In this document: positions 23,246 through 35,500 of the stretch, piece by piece | How the letters are laid out: every line of letters begins with the position of its first letter | Position numbering within the stretch: position 1 is the stretch's first letter | NCBI GenBank assembly: GCA_019648995.1 | Contig: BLXT01004508.1 | Location: forward strand, 1,071,603 to 1,110,395 | Reading direction: 5' to 3' | Length of the DNA: 38,793 nucleotides | From: Plakobranchus ocellatus | Taxonomy: Eukaryota; Mollusca; Gastropoda; Plakobranchidae | Program-made: the position numbers and the translations under genes | The notes under the pieces: generated by a model | The model's database searches: none | Told to the model about the DNA's origin: nothing | Seen by the model: the letters and a program-made list of their open reading frames with translations, nothing else

Positions 23246-23780
23246 ACAGACATGCCTACCATGCCTACCATTCCAGAAATTCCTGGTTCATTCAGCAATT
23301 TTACCTGAAAATGACCTGGAAAAATCTGCGTTTTTATCTCAAAATCCGGAATTTTACCATTAAAAAAAAAATTGGCCATGTCTCAAGTAAAAAGCCCAGT
23401 GTAAGGCTTATCAGTGCTAACACTGCAACAGACTTTTCTGACAAACCCATTATGGCGTTGTTGGCTATGTTTGTTTTTTGTCCCTGTCACATTGAATGTC
23501 ACATTCTTGTGTTTTGCAAGCTGAAGGAGAGTGGTGCAAGGTGAGGCAATCCCATCAGTGCAGTGCAATTCCTATTCTTAGGCCTATTCATCTCTGATTG
23601 ATGACACATTGCTGGTTGTCATCATTCTGTGACATCATGCAGCTAGACTAGGGATTTTTTAAGTGAATAATATCTCGGTGAAGGAGACAAGAAAAAGAAT
23701 TCTGATGACAAATTTGAAATCAGCAACCTTATAGTAAGAAAATCATTGCGGCCAAATTTCAATTGAAAAAGAAATAAAGG
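23246..23780 (+). repeat. unclassified interspersed repeat, copy 1
   Basis: Aligns in order with 23880-24490: CAGACATGCCTACC, then ATTC, then CAAAATCCGGAATTTT, then GCTAACACTGCAACA, then a CTAGACTAGG block, then GACAAATTTGAAATC, then GAAATAA. It starts 242 bases past the SYF2 polyadenylation/3' region and has no coding capacity. The family is unknown. Confidence 0.8.
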
Positions 23781-23879
23781 AGTTTGGAAATATTTTTTCC
23801 TTTTATTATCTGTTAACCTTAGGCCAAACTTAAAGACTGGAATTACACAAGCAATGTCTAATAGCACAGTTAGGCTGTA

Positions 23880-24490
23880 ACAGACGTGCCTACCGTTCCG
23901 GAAATTCTGGATTCATTCCGAAAATCCGCATTTTTATCACAAAATCCGGAATTTTGACGATTTGTGATTAGTCGTACTCTATGAAATAAACCTAGTCTAC
24001 ATTGAGCGGTGCTTCTCTACATCAACAACAGGAGAATATTAGGGGACTCATAGGAAAAAATATAACGGCGCTAACACTGCAACAAACTTCAGACAAATCT
24101 ATTACAAGCACACGGTGTTCTTGGTTAGACCTTTTTCACAAAAAAACAAAAAAAAACCCCTCCAGTCACCTTGCAGACTGAAGAGGGATTGGAGTGGTTG
24201 GGGCAAACCTATCGATGCAGTATATACAGGAACATCATTGTTAGACCTACTGTTGGGAGCAAGTCCCTTAATATATATGATATCACTGACTGTTGAAGAG
24301 TTGACGTCGGTCGTTCGCACTGTGACGTCACTCACCTGGACTAGGATTTTTTTTTCTATAGACATATCCCTGTGAGGAAAGCAATTTAAAAAATTCGGAC
24401 GGCAAATTTGAAATCTGCGACCTCAGTTTAAGCGAATCATCGTGACAGAATTTTAATTTTAAAAGAAATAATTTTTTGGATAATTTTTTT
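23880..24490 (+). repeat. unclassified interspersed repeat, copy 2
   Basis: Second, diverged copy of the segment at 23246-23780, offset by about 634 bp, with the CAAAATCCGGAATTTT, GCTAACACTGCAACA and GGCAAATTTGAAATC blocks. Opposing open frames at 24102-24375 fall within it and read as random sequence. Confidence 0.8.
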
Positions 24491-24585
24491 CAAGTTTTAA
24501 ATCAGTTAAACCAATGGTTTGGTTAAACTGAATTAATTATATAGACTTCGAAAACTAACTATACGCTCATTCTAGAGAAGTTATA

Positions 24586-24722
24586 TCTAGCGCTTTGCAC
24601 GTCCCAACAAACCCAGCATTGAACTTCTAGGCTTGTCACGTGACTCTTACTGCGCTAGGCTCTCGCCATTGCCAGTCCTGTGATAATTGTGAACTGCCTA
24701 TAGATTTAGAACTTAATATACC
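24586..24722 (+). repeat. duplicated segment, copy 1
   Basis: Shares TCTAG-GCTTTGCA, CCAGCATTGAACTT and TAGAACTTAATAT with 25827-25953. It directly follows the repeat at 23880-24490, and the pair may be parts of one larger repeat unit. Confidence 0.8.
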
Positions 24723-25096
24723 ATCAGGCCTGCCTATCTTTGATGAGTCATGTCTCTTTAAAGTAACCAAAATGAAATTGCTCTACATGAAAGCTCCAAT
24801 CCGCAAATGATGCCAGAATTGTATTCGAAAAGAATGCATCGAGGCATTTCGTTTTAGGGATAGGAGAGTGAATTGTTTAATGGACTTTTCTATTTGAGAA
24901 AAGTTAATAAAATTGAATTCTAATGGTAACATTGAAATCAGTGACCCAAATTAAAACAAGTCTTTGCAGTAGGAGTAGGATGAAAATTTTAAGGATACAT
25001 TTTCTTTTCATAATGTCTTTAATCTAGGGCCGATTTGCTGAACATTAAGGTAAACACATTGGAATGTATGCACGTTCGCTTAGTGTTTGCACCGAT

Positions 25097-25818
25097 TTAG
25101 ACTGGAACTGATATCCTCTACACTCTCCCTCATCCTAAAGGTACACCTCAATGATTAATTTGAACTTAGTTAGATCGAGTCCTTTGTGTTTTTTTTTTTG
25201 TTTTGTTCAATCAGCATCAGTTCCTGTCATATTCAGGTTGTTCCGCATTTTTATCTAATGTTCTGCTTTTTTGCCTTTGATGTTCCNNNNNNNNNNNNNN
25301 NNNNNNNNNNNNNNNNNNNNNNNNNNNNNNNNNNNNNNNNNNNNNNNNNNNNNNNNNNNNNNNNNNNNNNNNNNNNNNNNNNNNNNNNNNNNNNNNNNNN
25401 NNNNNNNNNNNNNNNNNNNNNNNNNNNNNNNNNNNNNNNNNNNNNNNNNNNNNNNNNNNNNNNNNNNNNNNNNNNNNNNNNNNNNNNNNNNNNNNNNNNN
25501 NNNNNNNNNNNNNNNNNNNNNNNNNNNNNNNNNNNNNNNNNNNNNNNNNNNNNNNNNNNNNNNNNNNNNNNNNNNNNNNNNNNNNNNNNNNNNNNNNNNN
25601 NNNNNNNNNNNNNNNNNNNNNNNNNTTAGACTGGAACTGATATCCTCTACACTCTCTCTCATCCTAAAGGTACACGTCAATGATTAATTTGAACTTAGTT
25701 AGATTGAGTCCTTTGTGTTTTTTTTTTTTTTTTTATGTTCAATCAGCATCAGTTCCTGTCATATTCAGGTTGTTCCGCATTTTTATCTAATGTTCTGCTT
25801 TTTTGCCTTTGATGTTCC
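25097..25818. repeat. near-identical 190-bp direct copies flanking a 339-N gap
   Basis: 25097-25286 and 25626-25818 both run from TTAGACTGGAACTGATATCC to TTTGATGTTCC and differ at only a few bases plus the length of a T run. The gap is 25287-25625. The left copy stops exactly at the gap and the right copy starts exactly after it, which is what unclosed overlapping contig ends or collapsed haplotypes produce. A true tandem repeat is the alternative. Confidence 0.92.
25287..25625. other. assembly gap (339 N)
   Basis: Unknown bases. Open frames running through it are artefacts. Confidence 0.98.
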
Positions 25819-25826
25819 TTTGATGG

Positions 25827-25953
25827 TCTAGTGCTTTGCATGTACCGATCTAGACCCAGCATTGAACTTAGAAGCCTTCGGCCTAAGCAGTAACTCATTG
25901 ATGCTAGAATTGTGATCATTATGATTTACCGATAGATCTAGAACTTAATATTT
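25827..25953 (+). repeat. duplicated segment, copy 2
   Basis: Diverged copy of 24586-24722, with CCAGCATTGAACTT and TAGAACTTAATAT shared in order. Confidence 0.8.
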
Positions 25954-28830
25954 AAATAAGGAATGGGTACATCTATATGATTGTAAACACTTTTTTCTTC
26001 AAATTTGGGCTTTCTACATTAAATTCTTATCCTTTTGTATATTTGGCCTCAGGTCTTATCACAGCTTTTTTCTGCACTTTCACATATGGTGCTCCTTAAA
26101 AATGTTTTTAAGGGTAGGCATGTCGTGTTATTCTAAATCTTCTTCATTGGTCAGTGTTATAGCTGAGATAAGAATGTTCATATCGCTTAAAAAGGGGAGC
26201 ATACAAGAGTTGATTCAGTTTAAGATGCATAAAGAGCACTTGCATTTTTTGTCAGAAGGATGGTGCAAAACTTGCTATTTATTAGATTGTCCTTGAAGCA
26301 ACATAACGTTCACTCCTTTCAGAGATATGAGGTTGAGGCTTCACAAATACGAAGAATTAAGTCCACATACTTGTAAAATTTTTTATGTTGGTACTATGAG
26401 CAACTGTTTAAAAAATGATTTTATGATTGTGGATGGCAGAAATTATTAAAGAATATTGATGTCAATCTAATACTAGATTCAATAGCCTATCAAACTTTAC
26501 TACTATAGATAACAACAACAAAAAATGTATAAACATGCAGCCATGATGATTTTGTAATTCAGTATGGCATTTATTGTAATTTTCTTTTTTTTGTGGATTT
26601 TCTTATGTTTTGTGCAATTTGTATGCAAATAAGTTTTAATGAACTTTTAAAAAATAATTTTTGCGGCTGCTAATGGATACTGTTCAAAAAAGAAACTTTG
26701 ATCTCTGAATATTCTTTATACTGTTTGGTGTAAGGAAAAAAAAACCAACAAAAACAATAAAATTAAAAAAAAAACTTGTTCCAGTGAGTGATGAGTCTAA
26801 ATTCCATGTTATTAAAAATAATATTGGCGCTATTTACAACCAATATTAGGATATATTGATAAAATATCTTAGATAAAATGTGAGAAAGGAAAGAAAATTC
26901 TCTCAAAATGTCATTTTCTAAAATTTTGTCGTGAAGTAAAAAAATTCTGCTCATCAGGATTGGTCTCACAAAGTATAGTACTATTTGTAGGACTGTCATT
27001 TTGCTCAATATTGCTAATTCCAAACATGGAAAGGTGAATGAATATTTTCAAGCATATATAAGCACTTTTTACATACCTGGGTAGTTTTCACATTAATTTG
27101 TTGTCTTGTGGATATGCATCAGCTCACTTAGTAATAACCCTGATATCTTAAATTCTCTTAAAGAGTTTCAAGTATATCTTCTATTGTATCAAAACTAAGA
27201 CATTGAGGTTTCCAACTAATCCTATGGTTTCTGAGAAAAACTTATCCTGTGAACTTCACAATATATAATACAATACATGTATTTCCAAAAGATACATGAA
27301 CTGATTAATTTTGTTTACTCTTCATTATTTTTTGTGCTTATTGGAAAATTATAACCAGCAAACAAGTCATCTAAATTTAGGCTGTTTTTTAATAGGCATC
27401 GAGCATTAATCATTATAGAAATAGCATGAATGATGATAAAAGAAACCATTCACATGATCTGATGTTACTTTTACTTATTATTGCAACATAAAGAGGAAAA
27501 TTTGCCCAAACTAGTGGCAGTTTCCAACATTTTACTTATTGATTGGGAAGACATATACATGTATTTATACAACCTTCGTGTACTTGTAGTGTACTTAAAA
27601 TGCAAATGACATTTGAAATGTTTCAAGTTGTTTACATTTAATCTGCAACAGTTGTAACAACAATTTGATACACATTGTGTATAATGCACAAGAAATAACC
27701 AATAATTTTCTGTAATAGTAGGACATATAATTGAAAAGATTTTTTACTTCTTCTAAATTATTATTTATGAGCAGTTTGAATTGAATTATCTTGAAGAAAA
27801 TGTTTTGCGATTTTGACCATAAATGCTGCTAGCAAAGTAAGTAACTACATGAGAAAGAATGGGAAATTTTTGATGGTTGACTCATTTGCTTTAGTTCTTT
27901 GTAGAAAAGTTGTGAAAAGTAATTGGTTAATTAAGTACTGTTCATTATGTTTTATGAAAAGGAAAGTGCATCCTTGGAATGAGAAAATCTACTACAGTTC
28001 AATAAAAATAAAAGTATTTTTTTTATATTGTGCATATTTTGAAGTTAATTTAAGAAATAAAATAGACATTATGGTAAAAAATAATGCATAGCAGTCGCAA
28101 TACTAAAAAAAATGACGAATAGTATTTGTTTGTCTCCTCCTTTGATAGAGTGTATAAAATGTTTCAATACATTTACAAGGTTCCAGTTTGGCCCAACCAA
28201 ACAAGGAAGCAGGTACAAGTTGAAGGAGCAATACAAAATTAATTTAAAAGCTATCATAGTTGAAAAAGTAGATGCATCAGTTTTGTATGTAAAATGAAAA
28301 CCCTTTCCCCGATACAGAGTATTTATAATCAATTGTAAGATACACGCCAGCCAAAAGCTGATTACTGTTGTTAAGTTTGTTTTAAGAATAAAGAAAAGTT
28401 TGCCTTCGGCTCCTATGCTGCAGCTTAATATACCTACATGTAATTTCTGTCCAAGTGCAACTGCTTGATTTTATAAGCAGTGAAAATAATATTGATACAT
28501 TTCTGGACGTACATATATGTTTATTGATAGTAGTACTCGTAGTGCAAATTAATTTGAGCAAAAGAGACACTTATTTTATTTTAAAAAAAAAAATTACCTC
28601 AATATTAAGATAATTTTTCAAACGGTAATACATGTAGATTGAACTAAAAAAAAAAAAGTAACAAAACATGCCAGGAAATGAATAGATATATTCAAGGTTC
28701 CTGATTATGCTGGAGCAATGGATAGAATTATCATCTCACTTCCATAAATTGGGACATGTAGTTGATTCTTGTTTTTGTTATTGAAATTCTGAAATCTCTT
28801 ATCAAACTGAACTGCCGACGTTTGGTGGAC
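25954..28830. other. intergenic, no gene recognised
   Basis: AT-rich sequence between convergent SYF2 and the Notch-ligand gene. Small open frames (for example 26102-26296, 26763-27023, 27813-28091, 28069-28332) carry no recognisable motif. TTTATT hexamers at 28575-28580 and 28520-28525 are candidate polyadenylation signals (AATAAA on the minus strand) for the ligand gene, implying a 3' UTR of roughly 650-700 bases. Confidence 0.5.
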
Positions 28831-28890
28831 TTTTTGTGCACATAGCCCGACTACAACAAAGTGATCTCAGGCTTTCAGGCCCCCAACAGG
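28831..28890 (+). repeat. dispersed repeat module, copy 2
   Basis: Second copy of the roughly 60-bp module seen at 6312-6371, sharing TTTTTGT at its start and GTGATCTCAGGCTTTCAG in the core. If the ligand 3' UTR is long, the module lies at or near its end. Confidence 0.7.
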
Positions 28891-29229
28891 CAACCGCATC
28901 AGTGAACTGCAGAATCAAAGAGGATACTTTTTAAAAACTAAAAAAATCTTTTAACATCAGTAGTGATAACACATGGACAAATAAACACATTGTATTACAC
29001 AACACTTGGGAAACTTTTCGTTTCTATGCAAAGTAATAATACGGCAGCAATATGCGTAGGAAGGTAACAATAACAATTGACTCAACAACTGGGCAAGGTG
29101 ATATAATAAAAATATCTACACATGTAGTTATGTTAAATATGGAAGAAATTTGTAAATATTCGTTTTTTTGTGTGTTTTTTTTTTAATTTTGAATTTGAAT
29201 TACGCAGTAAACTATACTTTTGTGCTGAC

Positions 29230-31168
29230 TCAAACAAATGATGAGGAGATGTTTGGAGCTATGCTCAGCGTACTTCCCCCTTGAGGTGATCCCCGTTGAG
29301 AGTCTTGCCTTCTATTGGGACCAAAACCATCGCGAAGCTCGTAATGTGTGCCAGATTGATTAAAACCCATTCCAATGAACGGCTCGCTCTTCCTGCGAGT
29401 CTGAGCTCTCCCAGAATAACATGTGGAACCTCCTTGGTCATGCTTTGTATCGTTTGTTGAATCGTACAAACCATGAGATGTTGCTCTAGGATCAGCCCCT
29501 CTCATGGAATCCATCAGAGCATCAAAAGAACCCCTTCGGCCAGAGAGATTTCTCGGTAAAGGGGGATTATAGTTTGAGACATAGCCAGAGTGAGCTCCAG
29601 ATTTTGAACCTCTGTCATCTGTAGTTGTTTCGAAAGATTCAGGATGCGAAAAAGAGCTACTGTAAAAAGGATTCTTTTGATTTTGAAGAGAACTTCCTTT
29701 GTTTGCCTTATCTGGCGGCTCGTTAAGTTGGCCGCAGACAGAATGCGGGTGGTAATTTTGATCTAGAGAACGAGAGGGAGGAGCTAGCGTCGGCTCAGTT
29801 CTCCATGCATCGTCCCAATGTTGGCGTGTCGATATTCTTTGAACAGGGCCAACGGCATTTGGATTACTCTTTTGTTGGCTTCTTTGGAAGCAATAAATGT
29901 CTCGCTCCCCAAAGTGTGCTCCGTCCCCCTTATCTGCAGGGAACACAATTTCAGGTGAAGACTTTACGTATTGATCCCTATAAGTCCCTGTCCCTGTCTT
30001 TGACACCTTTGAATCATAAGGCCAGCTTGGTAAGACAATGTGAGATGGGCTATAATCAAGACTACCACCACTGCTCCGCGGCTGCTCATACATAACAGAT
30101 ATTGGCCTCTGAGGTGACTCAAGGGAATCAGTGTTGCGCTGCGGTCCATGGAGTCGAGATGAAAACACCGCCGATGCGACAGCTGTAGCTGACACTGAGG
30201 AAGGCGGAAGTGGCGCGAGTGACACCCGAAGCTTACTTGTGATGTAAGTCTTGTCCTCTGGTTCATGCCTGGCCTTTTGCATATCCTTGCGCCGCAATGT
30301 CTCGCTTTTCACATTGTGAATTGATCTAGGCTTTGGCTTAGGAATATACGGATCAAAGCCATAATCTCCATCAATGTCTTCATAGAAATGATCAGATTGG
30401 CGTACGTTGAAACGTTGTTCTTGGCTTGGTTCTCTTCTTTCACTTTGTCTAACTGCTCGTTCTCGTTTCACCCCTGGATCTACATTTCGAGGAGGTACTT
30501 TGCCCGTCATGTCACGAGGACGTGAAACTGTTTTCTGATGTTGATTTTTCGGGTTTTCAATTTCTTGGTGCCCAGTGAAATTATTTTTAGTTGCGTTATT
30601 CTTGGTATCACATGTTTCCTGTCCTTGATTCATATATTTCCTAACTTCATCATCAGCTCTGCAGGGTTTCTTGCTTGATGGCTGCGGCCGTGCCTCACGC
30701 AAGTCTCGATGTTCAGGAGCTTTTCTCGGAAGAATCTGGTCTTCATAATAATCTGAATTGCCTGTAACATGGCTATCCATTTTGCTACTCATTGACTTAG
30801 GTTTCAGCAATGTCTTATTATTGAAATTCACTTTGCCCGTCGAGTCCTGCTGCATCAAAGCTCTTGCGCTGAGGATATTGTTGTTGCTCAAGGTGATGCT
30901 GTTTGCATTACCGTAGGTGTTGTTGCTGCCAATACTGTTTGTAAGATTGTTTGCACTGCCGTTGTTGTACCAGATATGGAAACTGCTGGGGGTAGAATCA
31001 GTGCCTGCCACACGTTCTTCATCATCATACACGGCATTGTTAAAACTGCGTGTCTTTACTGCCCGCCCGCCGTGCGGGGCAGCAAGGACTGGATCAGGAG
31101 GAGGCATAACGACGGTGTTGGTTGTGATTGCTCCCAAAGAATCAGAACTTACTTGATAACGTTTGCGC
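29230..31168 (-). CDS. cytoplasmic-tail exon of the Notch ligand
   Basis: One 1939-bp exon gives 645 residues, low-complexity and polar. It contains an Asn/Ser-rich stretch (about 500-529), two acidic Tyr motifs (SDYYEDQILP at about 570-579 and FYEDIDGDYGFDPY at about 693-706), proline-rich patches and many Lys/Arg. It ends SSFV, fitting a class I PDZ ligand ([ST]-x-hydrophobic), as many Delta and Jagged tails do. No folded domain is recognised. The open frame extends 23 bases upstream of the acceptor at 31168 by chance, so an ATG there is not the start. Confidence 0.88.
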
Positions 31169-32492
31169 CTGTTTGAAGGAGAGAAGAGCACGTAGAGCAG
31201 AAATCATCACGTTTAGGAATTGTAAAAGAGTCATTCTGCGTTGACTAAATGATGTGCGTAACACTATCGATGTTCATTGTTGCATTCCATTTTGCAAGAG
31301 AGGGAAAATGATTGCATATTAAAATTACTACGACTACCAAGACATTAGTATGTTTTCAGATGGATACACAAAACCATTCTGTCAATGTTCATTGACAGAT
31401 CAATCATCTTGTCCTAGAAAACTTGACATTCTATTAAACAATATTTCAAATTCAAAATATAAAATAAACTATTTTGCAACATTTAGTTTTGCAAACCGCA
31501 AGTCTACGCATTTTAGATGAACGTAACTATGCGCACACTTCTCTCTTCAGTGATGTGCATGTGTTTAACTTTGATATAAGTCTGTATTCAAAAGAGAAAG
31601 GAGTACCATATTTGATCGGTAGATTAGCGCTTTCTTTAAAATGCATTTTAGTTAGTAAATCTACTTACGCCTTCTTCCTGCATAGAAGGAATACGATGAT
31701 AAAGATGATTACGACCAAGATTATAATGCCAAATATAAGGGCCAGGTACCAGTCATGCCAATTGTCCCCCTTTCATAAGAGAAGATATTACATAATACAT
31801 TTTAACTGAAATGATTTCTTAGAAAAATTCTATCACTAATTGAAAAATGCTTAGATTTTACTACCAGTATTTAATTCTGTGATTATTTAAAACATTGGAA
31901 TAATCTAAAATATTTCATAATTGACAATAAAAATCAGCAGAGTAGATAAATCTTAAGAAATCAACGGGTATAAATAGGATTCACAATTTTGGATTAAACT
32001 AGTATGTATTTTTATATGTCGACCCCCCCAAAAAAATCTATGTGTACCTGTTCTTTGGGTTTTCTGGAACTCGAAGGATCTGGAAAAAAAAAAGTTAACG
32101 CATTTGACAATCAATTTTTTAGGATTCTATCATAAAGATACAATACCACTTTATATATTTTCTTTTGGAAAAAGAATCAAAACTGAAAACCCAAGGAGAA
32201 AAAAAATCTTAAAAGAAATGCACAAAACAGGAACAGATATCTCTCGTTTGAATCACTCGCAGATGTCATTGCAAATCTGTGATGCTGCAGACCTAAATAA
32301 CTGTTTGCGTTATTGTAAACGTCTTAATTACAGAGTCGAAGCAACGATATGGCTTTCTCGTATAATATTTCACAATTATTCGAGCCCAAGTTCACCAATT
32401 CTTCATAGTTCCTTACTTTGGCCTAAACTATCTGCAGTGGAGGAAACAATTTAAAAAACGCAACACAACAAAACAAACATCTCTCTCTTTTT

Positions 32493-32529
<37 letters not shown>

Positions 32530-35500
32530 GACAAAAAGCAAACAATAATTACAAAACAAAGAAACACAAAACAAAACAAAAAAACTCAACTCATCAGAAA
32601 AGCTACTCAACAACCCTAAACAAGGTTGCAGCAATGCTATATTTCTGTTTTGTTATATGTAGTTCGCCTTGGGAATACAAATTAGCTACCCTGCTTTGGA
32701 ATAAAATAGCTTTGTCCACACAATGGCGTGACAATGATTGGCATCGTTGGTTCTCTGTCTTTGACTTCAGCTAGAAATAGTAAATCTCCTCTCCTCCCCT
32801 CACCCCATCTCCCCCCTCTCACCCCCAACCAAAGGACTAGATCAGACACATATCAATAAAAAACATGGCTTCTTTTTCAAGAGCCTGGTCTGTATCACTG
32901 GATGTCGTTTTCTATTACTGTAGAGGTCATAAGCTTGTTTCCCACAAGGTTGTAGTACACGAAATATTAAAATTTTATTTTATTCTTTCCCCGCGCAAGC
33001 AAACGATGACAAACGACCGAATTCTTAGAATTATTTACCCTTCCCTGCCACAGGCGTTGAAAAAGTTATGGTTCCTGGAGTGCTGGCCTCCTGGTTATCC
33101 TCATTCCTGATTTGAGGCAACTCTGACCGCTGATCTTGCTGCCCCTCCAGCATGTGGCACCATTGGCCAGCAAAGCCTGGCATGCACAAGCATAGAGACC
33201 CAGAAGCCGTCTCTACACACGTACCCTGGTGTTGGCATGGCCGTAGGTGGCACACCGGGTAACGTTGATCACATTGGCGACCTGATCAAAATAGATGTGA
33301 CATTATTGCCATCGAATTATTCAGACCTTTTATTTGAATGCAAAAGGATCCTACACTATTTAAAAGATTCGGAGCAGATAATTTAAACATTTTCTCAATA
33401 AATAACTCTCAGACTATTGTTCAATTCTTTTTTCTTCGATATTCTTTTTTCTTCGAAGTTACCCATATCTTCAAAACTAGGATATTTTTTATTATATGCA
33501 AAATTGAAAATACATTGAAAAATTCGAGATATTCTCTCTCTCACCACATATCAAAAAAGGAAGAAGGAAACAAAAATCAAGTCGTAAAAAAATTCAAACT
33601 TTAGGCGAAGATCCCAAGTTTCATGTATTACTGAGGAATTAAGAAATTGAAATTTGACAACAGGTGAGTCAGATCTACTGTTTAAAAAAATATCTGATCC
33701 ACCGCAAGAGTGGATCAGAGAATAAAGAAAGGACATTGACAATTGAAATAAGTAAATTTGGCTCCACAAAACTTATCATCACATAAAAATGAAGATCCGA
33801 TGAAGGAAAATTATGGCCTTTTGATGTGCTTCCTACGACAGTTATCGCAGTGTGGCTTGTGTTTATTGATATACTTACCTGTAGTTCCAAAGGGGCAAGA
33901 ACATGAGAACGACCCGAGGCTATTTCTACAGACGCCACCGTTCTTGCACACAGTGCTCTGTGTCAGGCATTCATCCACATCCGTCTGACATTCAGGCCCT
34001 TCATAACCTGGAATGTTGGGGAGACAATAATACATAATAGAATTTTTTTTTTGCCTGAGTTTTTAAAGTTAAATATCATCATTTTTATAATGGTGGCAAA
34101 TATAAATTTGATTTATATTACATTAAAGGACTAGTATGCTTCGCTCGAAAAAAAAAAAGGAAAAAAAAAGAGTTTTTGCTGTGTTAATGATGATGAGGAT
34201 AGGCCAAGGTAAGGTAAACGTGCCCTAGTGTATCACTGACAAGAGCTGGTCCATTTCAGATATTGCTAACAGAACAAAGCAGGCAATGACAAGCTAAAAA
34301 ACACAATTCAGCACTATGAATGACAGAATAGCGAGGGAATTTCAATGAGCGAAAATTTTTGAGTGCGAAAAGAAGGGAGAAAAATCGGTACTCTAAGATA
34401 TATAGTCCAGTTTAAGAGCTGCTTTATTATTAAGTGAACAAGGTCATCCAAACGAGTTTTCGTATTGTATATCCTCCTCCCCCTTTCCCCTCTCACCATT
34501 TGATATCAGCAAATCTACTATCACCAAATTCATTAACATTTATACAAGAAAAGTATTAGAAATTTACCTGCTAAACATTGCCTTGCTCCGGTGGTGCCGT
34601 TGCAGAATGCATGCTCTGTGCCAGGGTTCTCAACTTGGCAGAAAATGTCGCATGAATGGCTAAAATAATTCTCGTCGCAAACAGCATTTGCAATCACGTT
34701 CATGCTGATAATGAAGGAGAGAAAAAAAAAAGGATTGTGAAATTGATGATGCGTTGCAGACCACAAAGCGTTGGGACTTACTTGAAGAATAGTCTTTTGA
34801 AAAATTTTATTGACGTAAGTGTCGAGTATTTTTTTACTGCTTTCATGTTCTATGTATGCTAGTAATGCTGACTTGTCTTAGAGTTGTTTGGAGTGACACA
34901 GAAAGGTGAAGTGATATAATAATGAAAATTGATTTGTCCGTACAATGGTTGAATTTAAGTGAAATATCCTGTAAAATGTGAAGATTTTTGTGTCAGCGAA
35001 ATGTATTCGTTCAAATTATATTTATTGAATTGAGGTCCAGATCTAGAAAGATCATAAATACATCTGATTTTAGTGTCTTGACTTCCGACAATGTGAGCTG
35101 AAAATAGAGAACGAAAAACAAAAAACAACTAAACATAAGTAACATAAATGTATATGTATGACTCAAGGTCACTTTCTCCAAATCTCTCGCATCTATTTGA
35201 TACAATAACTTACTCCATAGATTATCATACTGACTTTGCTATCAGATTTGGATGAGATATTCTCTAAATAAAGACAACCAGTCTGTTTATAACTCTCCAT
35301 CTTAATATTAAAAAAAAAAAATTATTTGAGTAAGACCTCTGTGAATTAAGGCATCAAAGATTTTGAAATATATAGAACTGGCTTCAACTTTTTTTTTGAA
35401 CAGTGAGATGGAATGGAGCAGAAACTCACATATTTTGCGTTTGATTTGAAACTGGAAGAAATACAATGCTATATATTGCATCACTTACCTTCCCCTTCCA

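Noticed and set aside
25186-25687. Long open frames on both strands around 25.2-25.7 kb
   Set aside because: They consist mostly of unknown bases in the assembly gap.
28069-28332. Overlapping open frames on both strands near 28.1-28.3 kb
   Set aside because: No motif, no splice context, probably intergenic or UTR.
31169-31191. ATG at 31191 as the start of an independent 653-residue protein
   Set aside because: A good acceptor at 31169-31170 joins the frame in phase to the transmembrane exon, giving CRKKARKRY. The residues before it are chance read-through.
35011-35205. Extra ligand exon encoding LTLSEVKTLKSDV between the MNNL and DSL exons
   Set aside because: The exons at 35489 and 34704 already join in phase 2 and give a Delta-like spacing to the DSL domain.
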